A stretch of 38,685 bases of DNA from an uncultured Selenomonadaceae bacterium (GCA_905236725.1 CAJOCT010000007.1:9079-47763), one strand, 5' to 3'; positions 24,188-32,461 are shown, numbered from the stretch's first letter. Made by a program: numbers and translations. Notes: generated by a model from the sequence alone, not told the origin.

Positions 24188-26437
24188 ATGACCGACGATT
24201 CGACCTCAAGCAAGAAAAAAAGTTTTTTCGACAAGCAAAAAAAATTTCTTCCGGCGATTTTTATTTTGCCCGTCCTCCTTGCGTTGGTTTTGATAAATTC
24301 ATATTTTTTCATTTCGGACAGTTTAAAGCCCGTGCCGAAAGTCGAAGTCAAGGCGCAAAATAATTTCAAAAAAACTTTATACGTCGTCACCGACAAAGAT
24401 TACGCGCCTTATTCTTACATCGACGAGAACGGAAATTATCAGGGCTTTGATGTGGAAATGATTAACGAGATTGCCAATCGCTTGCAGATGAATTTGGATT
24501 TGCGCCTGGTCGAATGGAATATGGCAAACCAACTTTTCAAAGACGGCGAAGCCGATGTAATTATGAACATGGAGTCAGATTTAATTGTCGGAGACCCCAC
24601 GATTATCGCAACACTTCCCACGACTGAAAAGCAATATGTTGTTTACGGCAAGCATAAAATTTCTTCGGTCGCGCAACTTTACGGGCGGCGAGTTGCCTCA
24701 CTTCATCACGTGCCGGGACTTGGTCTCGACGACGAAATAAGTTATATCAGTTCTTACGAAAAAATTTTCCGCGCGTTGAAGTACGGCGAATTTGAATTTG
24801 CAATTTGCCCGATTCAGGTAGGCGATTCATTTCTGGAAAAATTTGATATGGACGGATTTTTTTCAAGTTACGCCGTCACGCACGTTTACGGCTCAATGGT
24901 TTTGCATCCGCAAGATACGATGTTGCGCGTAAAATTAAACGCGGTCTTAATTCAAATGCAACAGGAAGGCAGATTGGACGAACTTCAGAAAAAATGGATA
25001 ACGCGAAAATATGAAAATATGACCTTCCAAGAAATGCTTGAGAGTCGCCCGTGGCTGGTCGCGTCGATTTTTTCGGCAGTGATTTTCGTTTTTTTCCTGC
25101 TGATTTATACAATTTTTCAATACCGCAACGAAAAAACCCGCGAAGCTTATACGAAACATTTGCAGGAAAATCTTGAGACGATCGAGCGGCAACAAACTGA
25201 ACTCAAAGAAAAGCAGGCTGAACTCTTGGACGCGAAAAATCGGGCGGAGGAAAGTTCAAAGGCAAAATCGACTTTTCTTTTCAACATGAGCCACGATATA
25301 AGAACGCCGATGAACGCGATAACCGGTTACGTCGAACTTTCGAAAAAATTACATTCACTTTGCGAAAATTGTTCTCGTCCGCACTGTCCCGACGAAGTTC
25401 CGAAAAAAATGTACGGTTTCCTGCAAAAAATTGACGCGTCGAGCCGGCATTTACTTTCGCTGATAAATGACGTTTTGGAAATGAGCCGAATTGAATCGGG
25501 CAAAATGGAACTTGAAGAAAATCCCGCGAACCTTTGCAAAACTTTGGCGGAAGTTTACGATATGTTTTTGACGCAAATGCAGACGAAAAATATTGATTTC
25601 ACTGTCGATTGTTCCGAAGTGAAAAATAAATTCGTCATTTGCGACGCGCACAGGCTCAATCGAGTTCTGCTGAATCTTTTGAGCAACGCTTATAAATTCA
25701 CGCCTGCAGGAGGCAAAATTTCCGTGACTCTTACTCAAAAAAATGACGGCGAAGAAAATTTCGGAGAATATGAACTGCGCGTAAAAGACAGCGGAATCGG
25801 AATGAGCGAAGATTTTGCCAAAAAAGTTTTTGAGGCGTTTGAGCGCGAAAGAACTTCAACCGTCAGCAAAATTCAGGGAACGGGCTTGGGAATGGCGATT
25901 ACAAAAAATATCGTCGATTTGATGAACGGCACGATTGAAGTTATCACCGAGCAGGGCAAGGGCACAGAATTTATTATCAACGTGAAATTTAAACTTTCCG
26001 ACGAAAAAGTTGACGACGCTGAAGAAAATATTTCCGAGCCCGAAACTGACTTCACGCAGAAAAAACTTTTGCTTGTCGACGATATTGATGTTAATCGAGA
26101 AATTGCCGTGATGCTTTTGGAGGATTCGGGCTTTATCGTCGAAACTGCGATGAACGGCGCGGACGCTGTAAAAAAAATTTCTGCGTCAAAGCCCGGCGAC
26201 TTCGACGCAATTTTAATGGATATTCAAATGCCGGTGATGAACGGTTACGAGGCGACAAAAGAAATTCGCTCTTTAAAAAATCCCGAACTTGCAAAAATTC
26301 CGATTATCGCGATGACTGCAAACGCTTTTTCCGAAGACGTTCAAGCGGCGAAAAATGCTGGGATGGACGGACACATTGCCAAACCTATCGACGTGCCGAA
26401 AATGATGGAAACTTTGACTGAAATTTTCAGCAGATAA
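24188..26437 (+). CDS. Hybrid sensor histidine kinase with periplasmic solute-binding domain
   Basis: A 749-residue BvgS-like sensor. Order: membrane segment (about 20-40), SBP_bac_3 domain (about 62-285, opening TLYVVTDKDYAPYSYIDENG), second membrane segment (about 295-318), coiled coil, HisKA with phospho-His369 in NMSHDIRTPMNA, HATPase_c with DSGIGM and GTGLGM, and a receiver with phospho-acceptor Asp678 in LMDIQMPVMNG. There is no PAS or HPt domain. An unusual cysteine insert (C392-x2-C395-x3-H399-C400) lies between the two HisKA helices. The ligand is probably an amino acid or other small polar compound, by family. I start at the ATG after AAAGGA; the upstream open frame crosses motA and is not coding. 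No partner regulator is adjacent. Confidence 0.92.
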   Translation: MTDDSTSSKKKSFFDKQKKFLPAIFILPVLLALVLINSYFFISDSLKPVPKVEVKAQNNFKKTLYVVTDKDYAPYSYIDENGNYQGFDVEMINEIANRLQMNLDLRLVEWNMANQLFKDGEADVIMNMESDLIVGDPTIIATLPTTEKQYVVYGKHKISSVAQLYGRRVASLHHVPGLGLDDEISYISSYEKIFRALKYGEFEFAICPIQVGDSFLEKFDMDGFFSSYAVTHVYGSMVLHPQDTMLRVKLNAVLIQMQQEGRLDELQKKWITRKYENMTFQEMLESRPWLVASIFSAVIFVFFLLIYTIFQYRNEKTREAYTKHLQENLETIERQQTELKEKQAELLDAKNRAEESSKAKSTFLFNMSHDIRTPMNAITGYVELSKKLHSLCENCSRPHCPDEVPKKMYGFLQKIDASSRHLLSLINDVLEMSRIESGKMELEENPANLCKTLAEVYDMFLTQMQTKNIDFTVDCSEVKNKFVICDAHRLNRVLLNLLSNAYKFTPAGGKISVTLTQKNDGEENFGEYELRVKDSGIGMSEDFAKKVFEAFERERTSTVSKIQGTGLGMAITKNIVDLMNGTIEVITEQGKGTEFIINVKFKLSDEKVDDAEENISEPETDFTQKKLLLVDDIDVNREIAVMLLEDSGFIVETAMNGADAVKKISASKPGDFDAILMDIQMPVMNGYEATKEIRSLKNPELAKIPIIAMTANAFSEDVQAAKNAGMDGHIAKPIDVPKMMETLTEIFSR

Positions 26438-26441
26438 AAAT

Positions 26442-26482
26442 AAAAAATCCTGTCACTCGAATTGAGCGGCAGGATTTTTTTT
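26442..26482. terminator. Bidirectional terminator between the sensor kinase and ptsI
   Basis: AAAAAATCCTGTC (26442-26454) pairs with GGCAGGATTTTTT (26468-26480) with one G-T pair, then T residues. It serves two convergent genes. Confidence 0.85.
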
Positions 26483-26517
26483 ATTTCGTTACAAACGCCG
26501 AAAAGATTTTTTGAGAA

Positions 26518-28242
26518 TCACACAACCAAAGCCGCGAGATAATCGCGAATCTTGTCGCCGTCTTCCATTTCCATAACTTTGTCAAGAATTTCTTGAGCTT
26601 TTGAAGAAGTAATTTTGCGGATTTTTTCTTTGACGCGCGGAATTGAGGGAGCACTCATCGAAAGTTCTTTGATACCCATCGCCAAAAGTAAAATTGCCGC
26701 GTTCGGGTCGGAAGCCATTTCGCCGCACATTCCCGCCCATTTGCCTTCTTTGTTCGCAGATTCAATCGTGCGTTTGATAAGTCTCAAAACTGCGGGGTTG
26801 AAGTGATTGTACAGATAAGAAATTTGCGCGTTGCCTCTGTCAACCGCGAGCGTGTACTGAACAAGGTCATTCGTGCCGATTGAGAAGAAGTCAACATATT
26901 TCGCAAGAATCGGAGCCATTACAGCCGCCGCAGGAGTTTCGACCATGATACCGACTTGAACGTCGTCAGAATAATCTTTGCCTTCGCTTGCAAGTTCGCG
27001 TTTGGCTTTTTCGACCATTGCTTTTGCGTCGAGGAACTCTTGCACGTTGATAACCATCGGGAACATAATCGCGGCTTTACCGAATTTACCTGCGCGGAGA
27101 ATTGCTTTGAGTTGCGGGAGGAAGAGGTCTTCGCGTTTCAAGCTGATACGAATCGCGCGGTAACCCAAGAACGGATTTTCTTCTTCGCCGACCTGGATAT
27201 AAGGCAGAGGTTTATCGCCGCCGATGTCCATTGTACGAATTACGCAAAGTCCTTCGCCGTGAGTGACAGTCGCGCATTTTTCCACAGCTGCTTTATATTC
27301 TTTAAATTGATCCTCTTCCTGCGGAATATCGGTTTTGCCCATGAAAACAAATTCCGAGCGGAAAAGTCCGACGCCCGTCGCGCCGAAGTCTTTAATAGCC
27401 GCGTCCGCATCTTTCGGCGAGCCGATATTTGCAACGAGTTCGACTTCTGCGCCGTCAAGAGTTTTTGCGGGAAGGGTTTTGAGCGTCGCGTAGAAAGCCT
27501 TGAGTTCTTCCTGCTTTTTAATTTTTTCGTCATAGCCTGCGCGTTCTTTGTCGGAAGGACGAATCAAAATTTCGCCCGTGCCGCCGTCGAGGATAGCGGG
27601 ATCGCCGTTAGCCATCTGATCAATTCCGTCGCCGACTCCGACAACCGTGGGGATTGCGCGAGTTTTTGCAATGATAACCGCGTGAGCAGTCGTCGAGCCC
27701 GCGCCGAGAATAACGCCCGCGATTTTATCCGTGGGAAGTCCCGCGATGACTGACGGCTCAATTTCTTTACCGGCAACGATAACTTTGCCGACGATTTCCG
27801 GTTCTTTAATGCCGAGCAAATATTTTGCAATGCGTTTGCCGACGTCGCGAATATCTACCGCACGACCGCGAAATACTTCGTCTTCCATTGCCTCAAAAAT
27901 TTGAGCGTTGGCTTCTGCCGCGTCCAAAACCGCTTTCGGTGCACTGCCGCATTCGTCAAGTTTTTCGTCAATCGCGCCGCTTAACGCCGGGTCTTCAATA
28001 ATCATGCGATGAGCTTCAAGAATTGCCGCTTGTTCTTTCAAGCCTTTTTCGTTGAAGTCATCAATACTTTTTTTCATACTGTCGGCAACAGTCACGAGCG
28101 CATCGGCGGCCTTTTTCTTTTCCGCGTCGAGTTTGCCGGGTTTATAGTTCACGAGATAACCGTCAAGATTTTGACCTGCGAGTAAAATTGTTCCGACGGC
28201 AATGCCGGAAATTACGCCCTTACCCTTAATTTTATCTGCCAT
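26518..28242 (-). CDS. ptsI: PTS enzyme I (phosphoenolpyruvate-protein phosphotransferase)
   Basis: Takes phosphate from phosphoenolpyruvate and passes it to HPr. The phospho-histidine is His187 in GAGSTTAHAVIIAKTR, which matches the family position; the C-terminal PEP-binding half contains GLFRSEFVFM, FFSIGTNDLVQYTLAVDR and GMCGEMASDP. The 574-residue length is normal. I chose the ATG after GGAGG rather than an upstream in-frame codon. It follows ptsH by about 128 bp and is thus in the usual ptsHI order. Codon use is closer to that of highly expressed genes, with more AAG and TTC than neighbours. Confidence 0.97.
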   Translation of the reverse strand: MADKIKGKGVISGIAVGTILLAGQNLDGYLVNYKPGKLDAEKKKAADALVTVADSMKKSIDDFNEKGLKEQAAILEAHRMIIEDPALSGAIDEKLDECGSAPKAVLDAAEANAQIFEAMEDEVFRGRAVDIRDVGKRIAKYLLGIKEPEIVGKVIVAGKEIEPSVIAGLPTDKIAGVILGAGSTTAHAVIIAKTRAIPTVVGVGDGIDQMANGDPAILDGGTGEILIRPSDKERAGYDEKIKKQEELKAFYATLKTLPAKTLDGAEVELVANIGSPKDADAAIKDFGATGVGLFRSEFVFMGKTDIPQEEDQFKEYKAAVEKCATVTHGEGLCVIRTMDIGGDKPLPYIQVGEEENPFLGYRAIRISLKREDLFLPQLKAILRAGKFGKAAIMFPMVINVQEFLDAKAMVEKAKRELASEGKDYSDDVQVGIMVETPAAAVMAPILAKYVDFFSIGTNDLVQYTLAVDRGNAQISYLYNHFNPAVLRLIKRTIESANKEGKWAGMCGEMASDPNAAILLLAMGIKELSMSAPSIPRVKEKIRKITSSKAQEILDKVMEMEDGDKIRDYLAALVV

Positions 28243-28370
28243 CAAACTTTCCTCCAATCTGTTCAAACTGCACAATAAAAAATTTCAGCCGGATATTAAA
28301 AAGGAAGGCGGCTTAAAAAATAAACCTCCTCCCCCGACGAAAAAAATTCGTCCGTTGTTTTTGATAAATT

Positions 28371-28637
28371 TTACTCTTCGCCGAACTTGTTGTCGATGAG
28401 TTCTTTCAAGGTTTTGACAGCGTCAGCTTCGTCCGGACCGTCTGCCGCAAGGGTGACTTCGGTGCCTTTTACCAAGCCCATGCTCATGATCATGAGAATG
28501 CTTTTGGCGTCGACAGTTTTGCCTTTTGCCTTGATCTGAACTTTGGATTTGAATTTGGACGCAGTCTGCACGAACAAGGACGCGGGACGCGCATGAATAC
28601 CGGTTTTGTTTTCGATGGTGGTTGTTGCTTCAGTCAT
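28371..28637 (-). CDS. ptsH: Phosphocarrier protein HPr
   Basis: An 88-residue PTS carrier. His15 in TGIHARPAS accepts phosphate from enzyme I. Ser46 in AKSILMIMSMG is the regulatory site used by HPr kinase in Firmicutes, so catabolite control through HPr(Ser-P) is expected here. It is preceded by AGGAGAGGG and by a structured leader. Downstream is ptsI. The gene for HPr kinase is not in this window. Confidence 0.97.
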   Translation of the reverse strand: MTEATTTIENKTGIHARPASLFVQTASKFKSKVQIKAKGKTVDAKSILMIMSMGLVKGTEVTLAADGPDEADAVKTLKELIDNKFGEE

Positions 28638-28674
28638 TTAATACCCTCTCCTATCTTTTAGATAAAATTTATTT

Positions 28675-28760
28675 AACGGCAGTTGCCCTTTCGCAACTTT
28701 TTCGACGGGTACTATTCGCCGTTATTTTTTATGTTCCTGCCTTTCAGAAAAAAAACATAA
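28675..28760 (-). promoter_or_regulatory. Structured leader upstream of ptsH
   Basis: Reading the minus strand, the first hairpin pairs TTATGTT with AACATAA (28754-28760 with 28729-28735) around GAAAGGCAGG. The second structure is closed by AACGGC and GCCGTT (28718-28723 with 28675-28680) and encloses the hairpin AGTTGC-loop-GCAACT (28693-28698 with 28681-28686) plus an unpaired stretch GAATAGTACCCGTC. I see no T-run terminator. It could be a leader regulating ptsHI or a small RNA; I cannot assign it to a known class. Confidence 0.5.
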
Positions 28761-28788
28761 AAAATTTTTTGAAAATTTTTTCGGCGGA

Positions 28789-29004
28789 TTAAAATTTTCT
28801 TTTTTTCTCAACGGCGACAACTTTTATCGTGTCATCGTCGTCAAGTTCCGCTCCGCACCTCGGGCAACATTTATATTCTTCGCCGTCAGAATCTTTTCGC
28901 TTACCCGTGCAATATGTACAAAATTCGGTACCGCATCTCGCGCAGTGAAAAATTTCGCCGAAATTTGTTCTGCCGCAACGAGGACAGCTGTCATAATCTG
29001 CCAT
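28789..29004 (-). CDS. Small zinc-ribbon protein
   Basis: A 71-residue protein with four CxxC pairs (Cys7/10, 21/24, 29/32, 47/50, plus Cys46) in CPRCGRTNF, CARCGTEFC, YCTGKR and CCPRCGAEL. This is enough for two zinc sites. It resembles zinc-ribbon proteins of unknown function found in many Firmicutes. The ATG has AGGAGG at ideal distance. It lies about 39 bp downstream of an exported-protein gene and 151 bp upstream of ptsH. I cannot name a specific role. Confidence 0.75.
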   Translation of the reverse strand: MADYDSCPRCGRTNFGEIFHCARCGTEFCTYCTGKRKDSDGEEYKCCPRCGAELDDDDTIKVVAVEKKRKF

Positions 29005-29043
29005 AAGAAAATCCTCCTGACTCAAAATTTTTCGCCGCAAGAA

Positions 29044-29955
29044 TTATTTTTTACTCGGAGCCAAACTTTCAGCCGGTTTTGCTTTGAGGACGTTTTTGGG
29101 AATTTCAACTTTTTTCTTTGCGTCGGCGTTGAGGAAGTTTGTATAAGATTTTACGTCGCTGTAAAATGCAACACTCGCCAGAGCATCTTTGAAAGATTCG
29201 TCCAAAGTTAATGAATCGTCGGCAAGCGCAGCCCTCGCAAATTCCTGAACCAAGCCGGACAAATGCAAACTCAAAGTAATTGTCTTGCCGCTGTTTTTGT
29301 CAATCGTCCACATATACCAAATATCCGCATTTCTGAAAGCCGTGTCGAGGTATTCAAAAAATTTATCCTGCGTTTCTTTGTCGTCGGCAGTTCCGTTGTC
29401 TGCTGGATTTTTTTCAGCTTCTGCCTTCATATCGTCCGCAATTTTATTTCCGTCGAGTTTAATCAACATTGTGCGCTGATTTGTCGAATCGCGCAGAATA
29501 TTAACTTCTTTCACGTCGGCAATAAATTGTTCGTTTTCTTCAGCGGTCGGCGTGGCAATCATATCTGTTATAACCGCGGCAATGCTCGGGCTTTGAAAAA
29601 CGTACCATTGTTTGTCGTCCTGAAAATAAATTTTCATATCCTTCGCGGTCTGCGTGATGTAGAAAGGAATTTCGGCGGCTTTAAGATCTCCGCTGATATT
29701 CGTCACCCAAAAAGCCAAAGTTCCTGAAGCCTTGAACGAATTTTTTTCCGGCAAGCCGATAAGTTCCAATTCGCCTTGGATACTCGGCATGGCAAAAAAT
29801 AAATCTTCGTGAAAAATTCTGTTGTCTTCTTCGGAATTTGCCGACATTGCCTCGCGAAGAGCCTGCATCGCGTCAATTTGACTTTCTTCCGCGGAAACTG
29901 TTGCGCCGAAAATCATTGCGAAACACAAAGTCAACGCAAAAAAAATTTTTTTCAT
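29044..29955 (-). CDS. Exported protein of unknown function
   Basis: A 303-residue protein with a signal peptide (MKKIFFALTLCFAMIFG then ATVSAEES). The mature part has a segment FKASGTLAFWVTNISGDLK and a later TLSLHLSGLVQEFARAA, giving alternating beta and helical patterns, but no motif I recognise and no Cys near the signal cleavage site that would make it a lipoprotein. It could be periplasmic. The ATG at 29955 has GGAGGGA upstream; the codons further upstream lack a site. It follows another exported-protein gene by about 30 bp. Confidence 0.65.
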   Translation of the reverse strand: MKKIFFALTLCFAMIFGATVSAEESQIDAMQALREAMSANSEEDNRIFHEDLFFAMPSIQGELELIGLPEKNSFKASGTLAFWVTNISGDLKAAEIPFYITQTAKDMKIYFQDDKQWYVFQSPSIAAVITDMIATPTAEENEQFIADVKEVNILRDSTNQRTMLIKLDGNKIADDMKAEAEKNPADNGTADDKETQDKFFEYLDTAFRNADIWYMWTIDKNSGKTITLSLHLSGLVQEFARAALADDSLTLDESFKDALASVAFYSDVKSYTNFLNADAKKKVEIPKNVLKAKPAESLAPSKK

Positions 29956-29974
29956 AAAAAGATCCCTCCAATTT

Positions 29975-29991
29975 CTGTCCACTGTCCGCTA
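29975..29991. repeat. Heptamer-phased intergenic repeat (locus 3, short)
   Basis: CTGTCCA followed by CTGTCCG, then CTA, which is the stop codon of the upstream minus-strand gene. These units match those at 21942 but lie in the opposite orientation relative to transcription. Confidence 0.5.
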
Positions 29992-30657
29992 CTTCACTTT
30001 TTTCCCGAAATCTTCAAAAAAAGAATTGCACATTCTGCCAAACATATCTTTTTGCGCCTGATAATCCTCGCGGTCTCTTGAATCGTCTCTGACAAAAATC
30101 GGCTGTTTGGTCTGCGCACTGAACGCCTCGAAACTTGAAATAATTTCGGAAACGTCAACGCGGTGCGGCGGATAAGTCACGGGCACGGTTATGTAATAAG
30201 TTTCCTCCCAAGTTGAACCGTCGCCGTAGCTGTGAGTGCGCGTCATTCGCTTTTCTTCCCAAACAGTGTGCTCGGGGACGATGTAAAAGCTGTCATTCCA
30301 AAGTTTTATTTTGCACTCGACCCAAGCGTCAGCAATGCTTGCGATATTTTGCCGCAAAACTTCCCGACTGACTCCGCCCAACATTTGCCGCGCCTGCGCT
30401 TCGGTAATGACTTGGCATTTGGACTTTTTCATTGCCCTGTCAAGATAATCGCTGCTGACTTTGTACTGAATCGCGCTACCGTAACGGCTCAAATCGACCG
30501 CAGAATCAATATCGAAGACGACAATTTTTTTGACGGTTTTAAAATTAAAATTTTGATCCGTCCAGTCGGTTTTTTCGGCGTGAACATTTTGCGCGGTAAG
30601 AAAAAAAATCAGTGAGAAAAATACTGCGAAAAAATTTTTTAAGTCAAAGTTTTTCAT
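29989..30657 (-). CDS. Exported protein of unknown function
   Basis: A 222-residue protein with a signal peptide (MKNFDLKNFFAVFFSLIFFL, then TAQNVHAEK). The mature part opens with FKTVKKIVVFDIDSAVDLSRYG and contains EAQARQMLGGVSREVLRQNI; the pattern of a beta strand, then a putative nucleotide-like or lipoprotein fold, vaguely recalls periplasmic assembly factors, but I make no claim. The ATG at 30657 has GGAGGGA upstream. It is the first gene of an operon with the next exported protein and zinc ribbon. A 10-bp palindrome sits at its predicted transcription start. Confidence 0.65.
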   Translation of the reverse strand: MKNFDLKNFFAVFFSLIFFLTAQNVHAEKTDWTDQNFNFKTVKKIVVFDIDSAVDLSRYGSAIQYKVSSDYLDRAMKKSKCQVITEAQARQMLGGVSREVLRQNIASIADAWVECKIKLWNDSFYIVPEHTVWEEKRMTRTHSYGDGSTWEETYYITVPVTYPPHRVDVSEIISSFEAFSAQTKQPIFVRDDSRDREDYQAQKDMFGRMCNSFFEDFGKKVK

Positions 30658-30683
30658 AAAAATCCCTCCTTTCAAAAATTTTT

Positions 30684-30693
30684 GTCACGTGAC
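30684..30693. promoter_or_regulatory. Perfect 10-bp palindrome at the start of the exported-protein operon
   Basis: GTCACGTGAC lies at the predicted transcription start, just downstream of the extended -10. This position suits a repressor operator. No cognate regulator is adjacent. Confidence 0.4.
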
Positions 30694-30700
30694 GGAAAAA

Positions 30701-30729
30701 ATTATAACATTCCTAAACTTTCAAGTAAA
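30701..30729 (-). promoter_or_regulatory. Promoter of the exported-protein operon
   Basis: On the minus strand, TTTACT (30724-30729), a 17-bp spacer, and TATAAT (30701-30706) with TGT before it make a TGN-extended -10. The start is predicted near 30694. Confidence 0.6.
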
Positions 30730-30761
30730 ATTTTTTTCACAATGCAAAAATTTTTGCGGTG

Positions 30762-30790
30762 TTGACTTTTTGCGATAAATTTTATAAAAT
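30762..30790 (+). promoter_or_regulatory. Promoter of the tmRNA gene
   Basis: TTGACT (30762-30767), 17 bp, TAAAAT (30785-30790). The primary transcript would begin near 30797, about 16 nt before the mature tmRNA end. Confidence 0.6.
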
Positions 30791-30812
30791 TTGCGGACAA
30801 AAATTAATTTAA

Positions 30813-31160
30813 GGGGATGTAATGGTTTCGACGGGGATAGACGGGATTCGATAAGCGAGCACCGGGGTTCTCGAACCGGTTCAGTAAGGGAAAAATTGCT
30901 TTAAATATAGAAGCAGAAGAAAATTACGCTTTGGCAGCTTAAAGCCACCTTCGCAAGCCGATTTCCCGCTGGGTTTGCAAGAAGGTCAGCGCGGGATATG
31001 AAATTGCGATTCGCCTAAGCGGTTTCAGACAATTTCAGGCGATTGGTTTTAAAAAATTTTTCGGTGAGTTTTTAAGATTGAAATTTTTCACCGAATGCGC
31101 TCGGAGAAAGTCGGGTAACGATATTTTCGGACAGGAGTTCGATTCTCCTCATCTCCACCA
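30813..31160 (+). ncRNA. ssrA: Transfer-messenger RNA (tmRNA)
   Basis: Rescues stalled ribosomes. The 5' GGGGATG pairs with CATCTCC next to the encoded ACCA 3' end (one G-U pair), forming the alanine acceptor stem, and TTCGATTCTCC forms the T loop side. The tag frame starts at GCA (30913), preceded by ATAGAA, and encodes AEENYALAA followed by TAA at 30940-30942. Total length is 348 nt, as usual. A terminator follows. Confidence 0.97.
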
Positions 31161-31173
31161 AAAAAGAATTTTC

Positions 31174-31205
31174 AGCTCGGGTCGAATTGACTCGGGCTTT
31201 TATAT
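31174..31205 (+). terminator. Terminator of tmRNA
   Basis: AGCTCGGGTC (31174-31183) pairs with GACTCGGGCT (31189-31198) with two G-T pairs and a GAATT loop, then T-rich sequence. Confidence 0.75.
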
Positions 31206-31213
31206 TTTCTCAA

Positions 31214-31254
31214 CAAAAAAATCCCCGCAGAAAATTTTCTGAAGGGATTTTTTG
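31214..31254. terminator. Terminator of the rplM-rpsI operon
   Basis: CAAAAAAATCCC pairs with GGGATTTTTTG across an inner palindrome CAGAAAATTTTCTG. The A and T arms allow action from either side; on the minus strand it ends the ribosomal protein operon. Confidence 0.75.
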
Positions 31255-31269
31255 TTTGAAAAGATTTTT

Positions 31270-31662
31270 TTAACGTTTGGAGAACTGGGACGCTTTCCTC
31301 GCCTTCTTGAGACCGTATTTGCGACGCTCTTTTTCACGAGGATCGCGGGTAACAAAACCGGCTTTTTTGAGTGCCGGACGCAAACCCGAATCAAGTTCCA
31401 TAAGTGCGCGGGTAATTCCGTGACGAATTGCGCCCGCCTGTCCCGTAGTGCCGCCGCCTTTAACGCTGGCAACGACATCATATTTATCGCTCATTTCGGT
31501 AAGAACGAGCGGCTGACGAACAATCAGCTCCAAAGTTTTGAGTCCGAAATATTCTTCCATCGCGCGACCGTTGATGGTAAATTTGCCGTCGCCGGGAACA
31601 AGGCGAACTCGCGCGACTGAACTTTTGCGGCGACCTGTGCCGTAATAACTGACCTGTGCCAT
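31270..31662 (-). CDS. rpsI: 30S ribosomal protein S9
   Basis: A 130-residue ribosomal protein of the small subunit. The N terminus [20 protein letters not shown] and the C terminus [12 protein letters not shown], which reaches toward the P site, are diagnostic. It follows rplM by 18 bp, the standard L13-S9 pair, and ends at a terminator. Confidence 0.98.
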   Translation of the reverse strand: MAQVSYYGTGRRKSSVARVRLVPGDGKFTINGRAMEEYFGLKTLELIVRQPLVLTEMSDKYDVVASVKGGGTTGQAGAIRHGITRALMELDSGLRPALKKAGFVTRDPREKERRKYGLKKARKASQFSKR

Positions 31663-31680
31663 TTTATCACCTCGAATTTT

Positions 31681-32121
31681 TTAGCGAATGTCAAATTTAA
31701 GTTCTTCAGGTTTTTGCGCGGCGTGCGGGTGTTTGTCACCTGCATAAACGTGCAAATTTCTAAACAAGTCCGCGCCGAGACTGTTTTTCGGGAGCATACC
31801 CTTGATTGCATGCTCAAGGACGCGTTCGGGATATTTTTTCATCCATTCGCCCGCCGTTGCAAATCTGCCGCCGCCGGGATAACCCGTGTGATGAAAATAA
31901 ACTTTTTTGCGAAGTTTTTTTCCGGTGAATTTAACTTTCGCCGCATTGATAACAATTACATAATCTCCCGTATCGACGTGCGGAGTGTAAACCGGTTTAT
32001 TTTTTCCGCGCAAAACTTTCGCTATTTCAGAAGCCAAACGACCGACCGTTTGACCTTCGGCGTCAACGACGTACCATTTTTTTTCAACGCCGCCCGCCTT
32101 TGCCATATAAGTATCTTTCAT
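31681..32121 (-). CDS. rplM: 50S ribosomal protein L13
   Basis: A 146-residue ribosomal protein of the large subunit. [21 protein letters not shown] and [10 protein letters not shown] are family hallmarks. I chose the ATG after GGGGGAAG; a longer open frame upstream has no site. It is the first gene of the L13-S9 operon, with a strong promoter and a leader that may fold. Confidence 0.98.
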   Translation of the reverse strand: MKDTYMAKAGGVEKKWYVVDAEGQTVGRLASEIAKVLRGKNKPVYTPHVDTGDYVIVINAAKVKFTGKKLRKKVYFHHTGYPGGGRFATAGEWMKKYPERVLEHAIKGMLPKNSLGADLFRNLHVYAGDKHPHAAQKPEELKFDIR

Positions 32122-32166
32122 GCGAAAACTTCCCCCATGAATCATCAAAACTATTCTCGGTAAACC

Positions 32167-32212
32167 AAAAAAGCCCGGGGCTGTGGAACTTTTGCGTTCA
32201 CCGTCACACAGC
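32167..32212 (-). promoter_or_regulatory. Possible structured leader of the rplM operon
   Basis: On the minus strand the RNA would begin with GCTGTG (32212-32207), which pairs with CACAGC (32185-32180) over an inner GAAC/GTTC hairpin. Directly after, AGCC-CCG-GGCT followed by six T residues (to 32167) looks like a short terminator that shares bases with the first stem, so the two could be alternatives. The terminator stem has only 4 pairs. L13 leaders that bind L13 are known in Firmicutes. Confidence 0.4.
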
Positions 32213-32216
32213 GCGT

Positions 32217-32245
32217 ATCATAAACAAATTGATTAACTCTGTCAA
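32217..32245 (-). promoter_or_regulatory. Strong promoter of the rplM-rpsI operon
   Basis: On the minus strand, TTGACA (32245-32240), 17 bp, TATGAT (32222-32217). The predicted start is near 32210. Confidence 0.85.
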
Positions 32246-32263
32246 GAAAAAAAATTATTGGTC

Positions 32264-32295
32264 AAAAAAAGAAGACTGCCTGAAAGACAATCTTC
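32264..32295 (-). terminator. Terminator of tRNA-Leu
   Basis: GAAGATTGTC (32295-32286) pairs with GGCAGTCTTC (32280-32271) with two G-T pairs and a 5-nt loop, followed by seven T residues on the minus strand. Confidence 0.75.
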
Positions 32296-32334
32296 ATAAA
32301 AATTTCTATGTTTCAAAAAATTTAGCCAAAATAA

Positions 32335-32421
32335 TGGTGCCGAAGGCCGGACTCGAACCGGCACGTTGTTGCCAACGGCAGATTTTGAGTCTGCTGCGTC
32401 TGCCAATTCCGCCACTTCGGC
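32335..32421 (-). tRNA. tRNA-Leu(CAA)
   Basis: An 87-nt class II tRNA. The acceptor stem GCCGAAG/CTTCGGC is followed by the discriminator A and an encoded CCA. The anticodon arm GCAGA-CTCAAAA-TCTGC gives anticodon CAA, decoding UUG. A long variable arm follows, and GGTTCGAGTCC forms the T arm. It has its own promoter and terminator, so it is a single-gene transcript. Confidence 0.97.
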
Positions 32422-32432
32422 ACTGCGCAGGA

Positions 32433-32461
32433 ATAATATCACCGCGAAAAGAACTTGTCAA
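32433..32461 (-). promoter_or_regulatory. Promoter of tRNA-Leu
   Basis: On the minus strand, TTGACA (32461-32456), 17 bp, TATTAT (32438-32433). The predicted start is about 5 nt before the mature tRNA end. It lies just past the efp stop codon. Confidence 0.85.

Noticed and set aside
26956..27753. Long open frame on the plus strand opposite ptsI
   Set aside because: It lies entirely antisense to ptsI, has no ribosome site and the residue mix of a shadow frame (rich in Cys, Phe and Arg).
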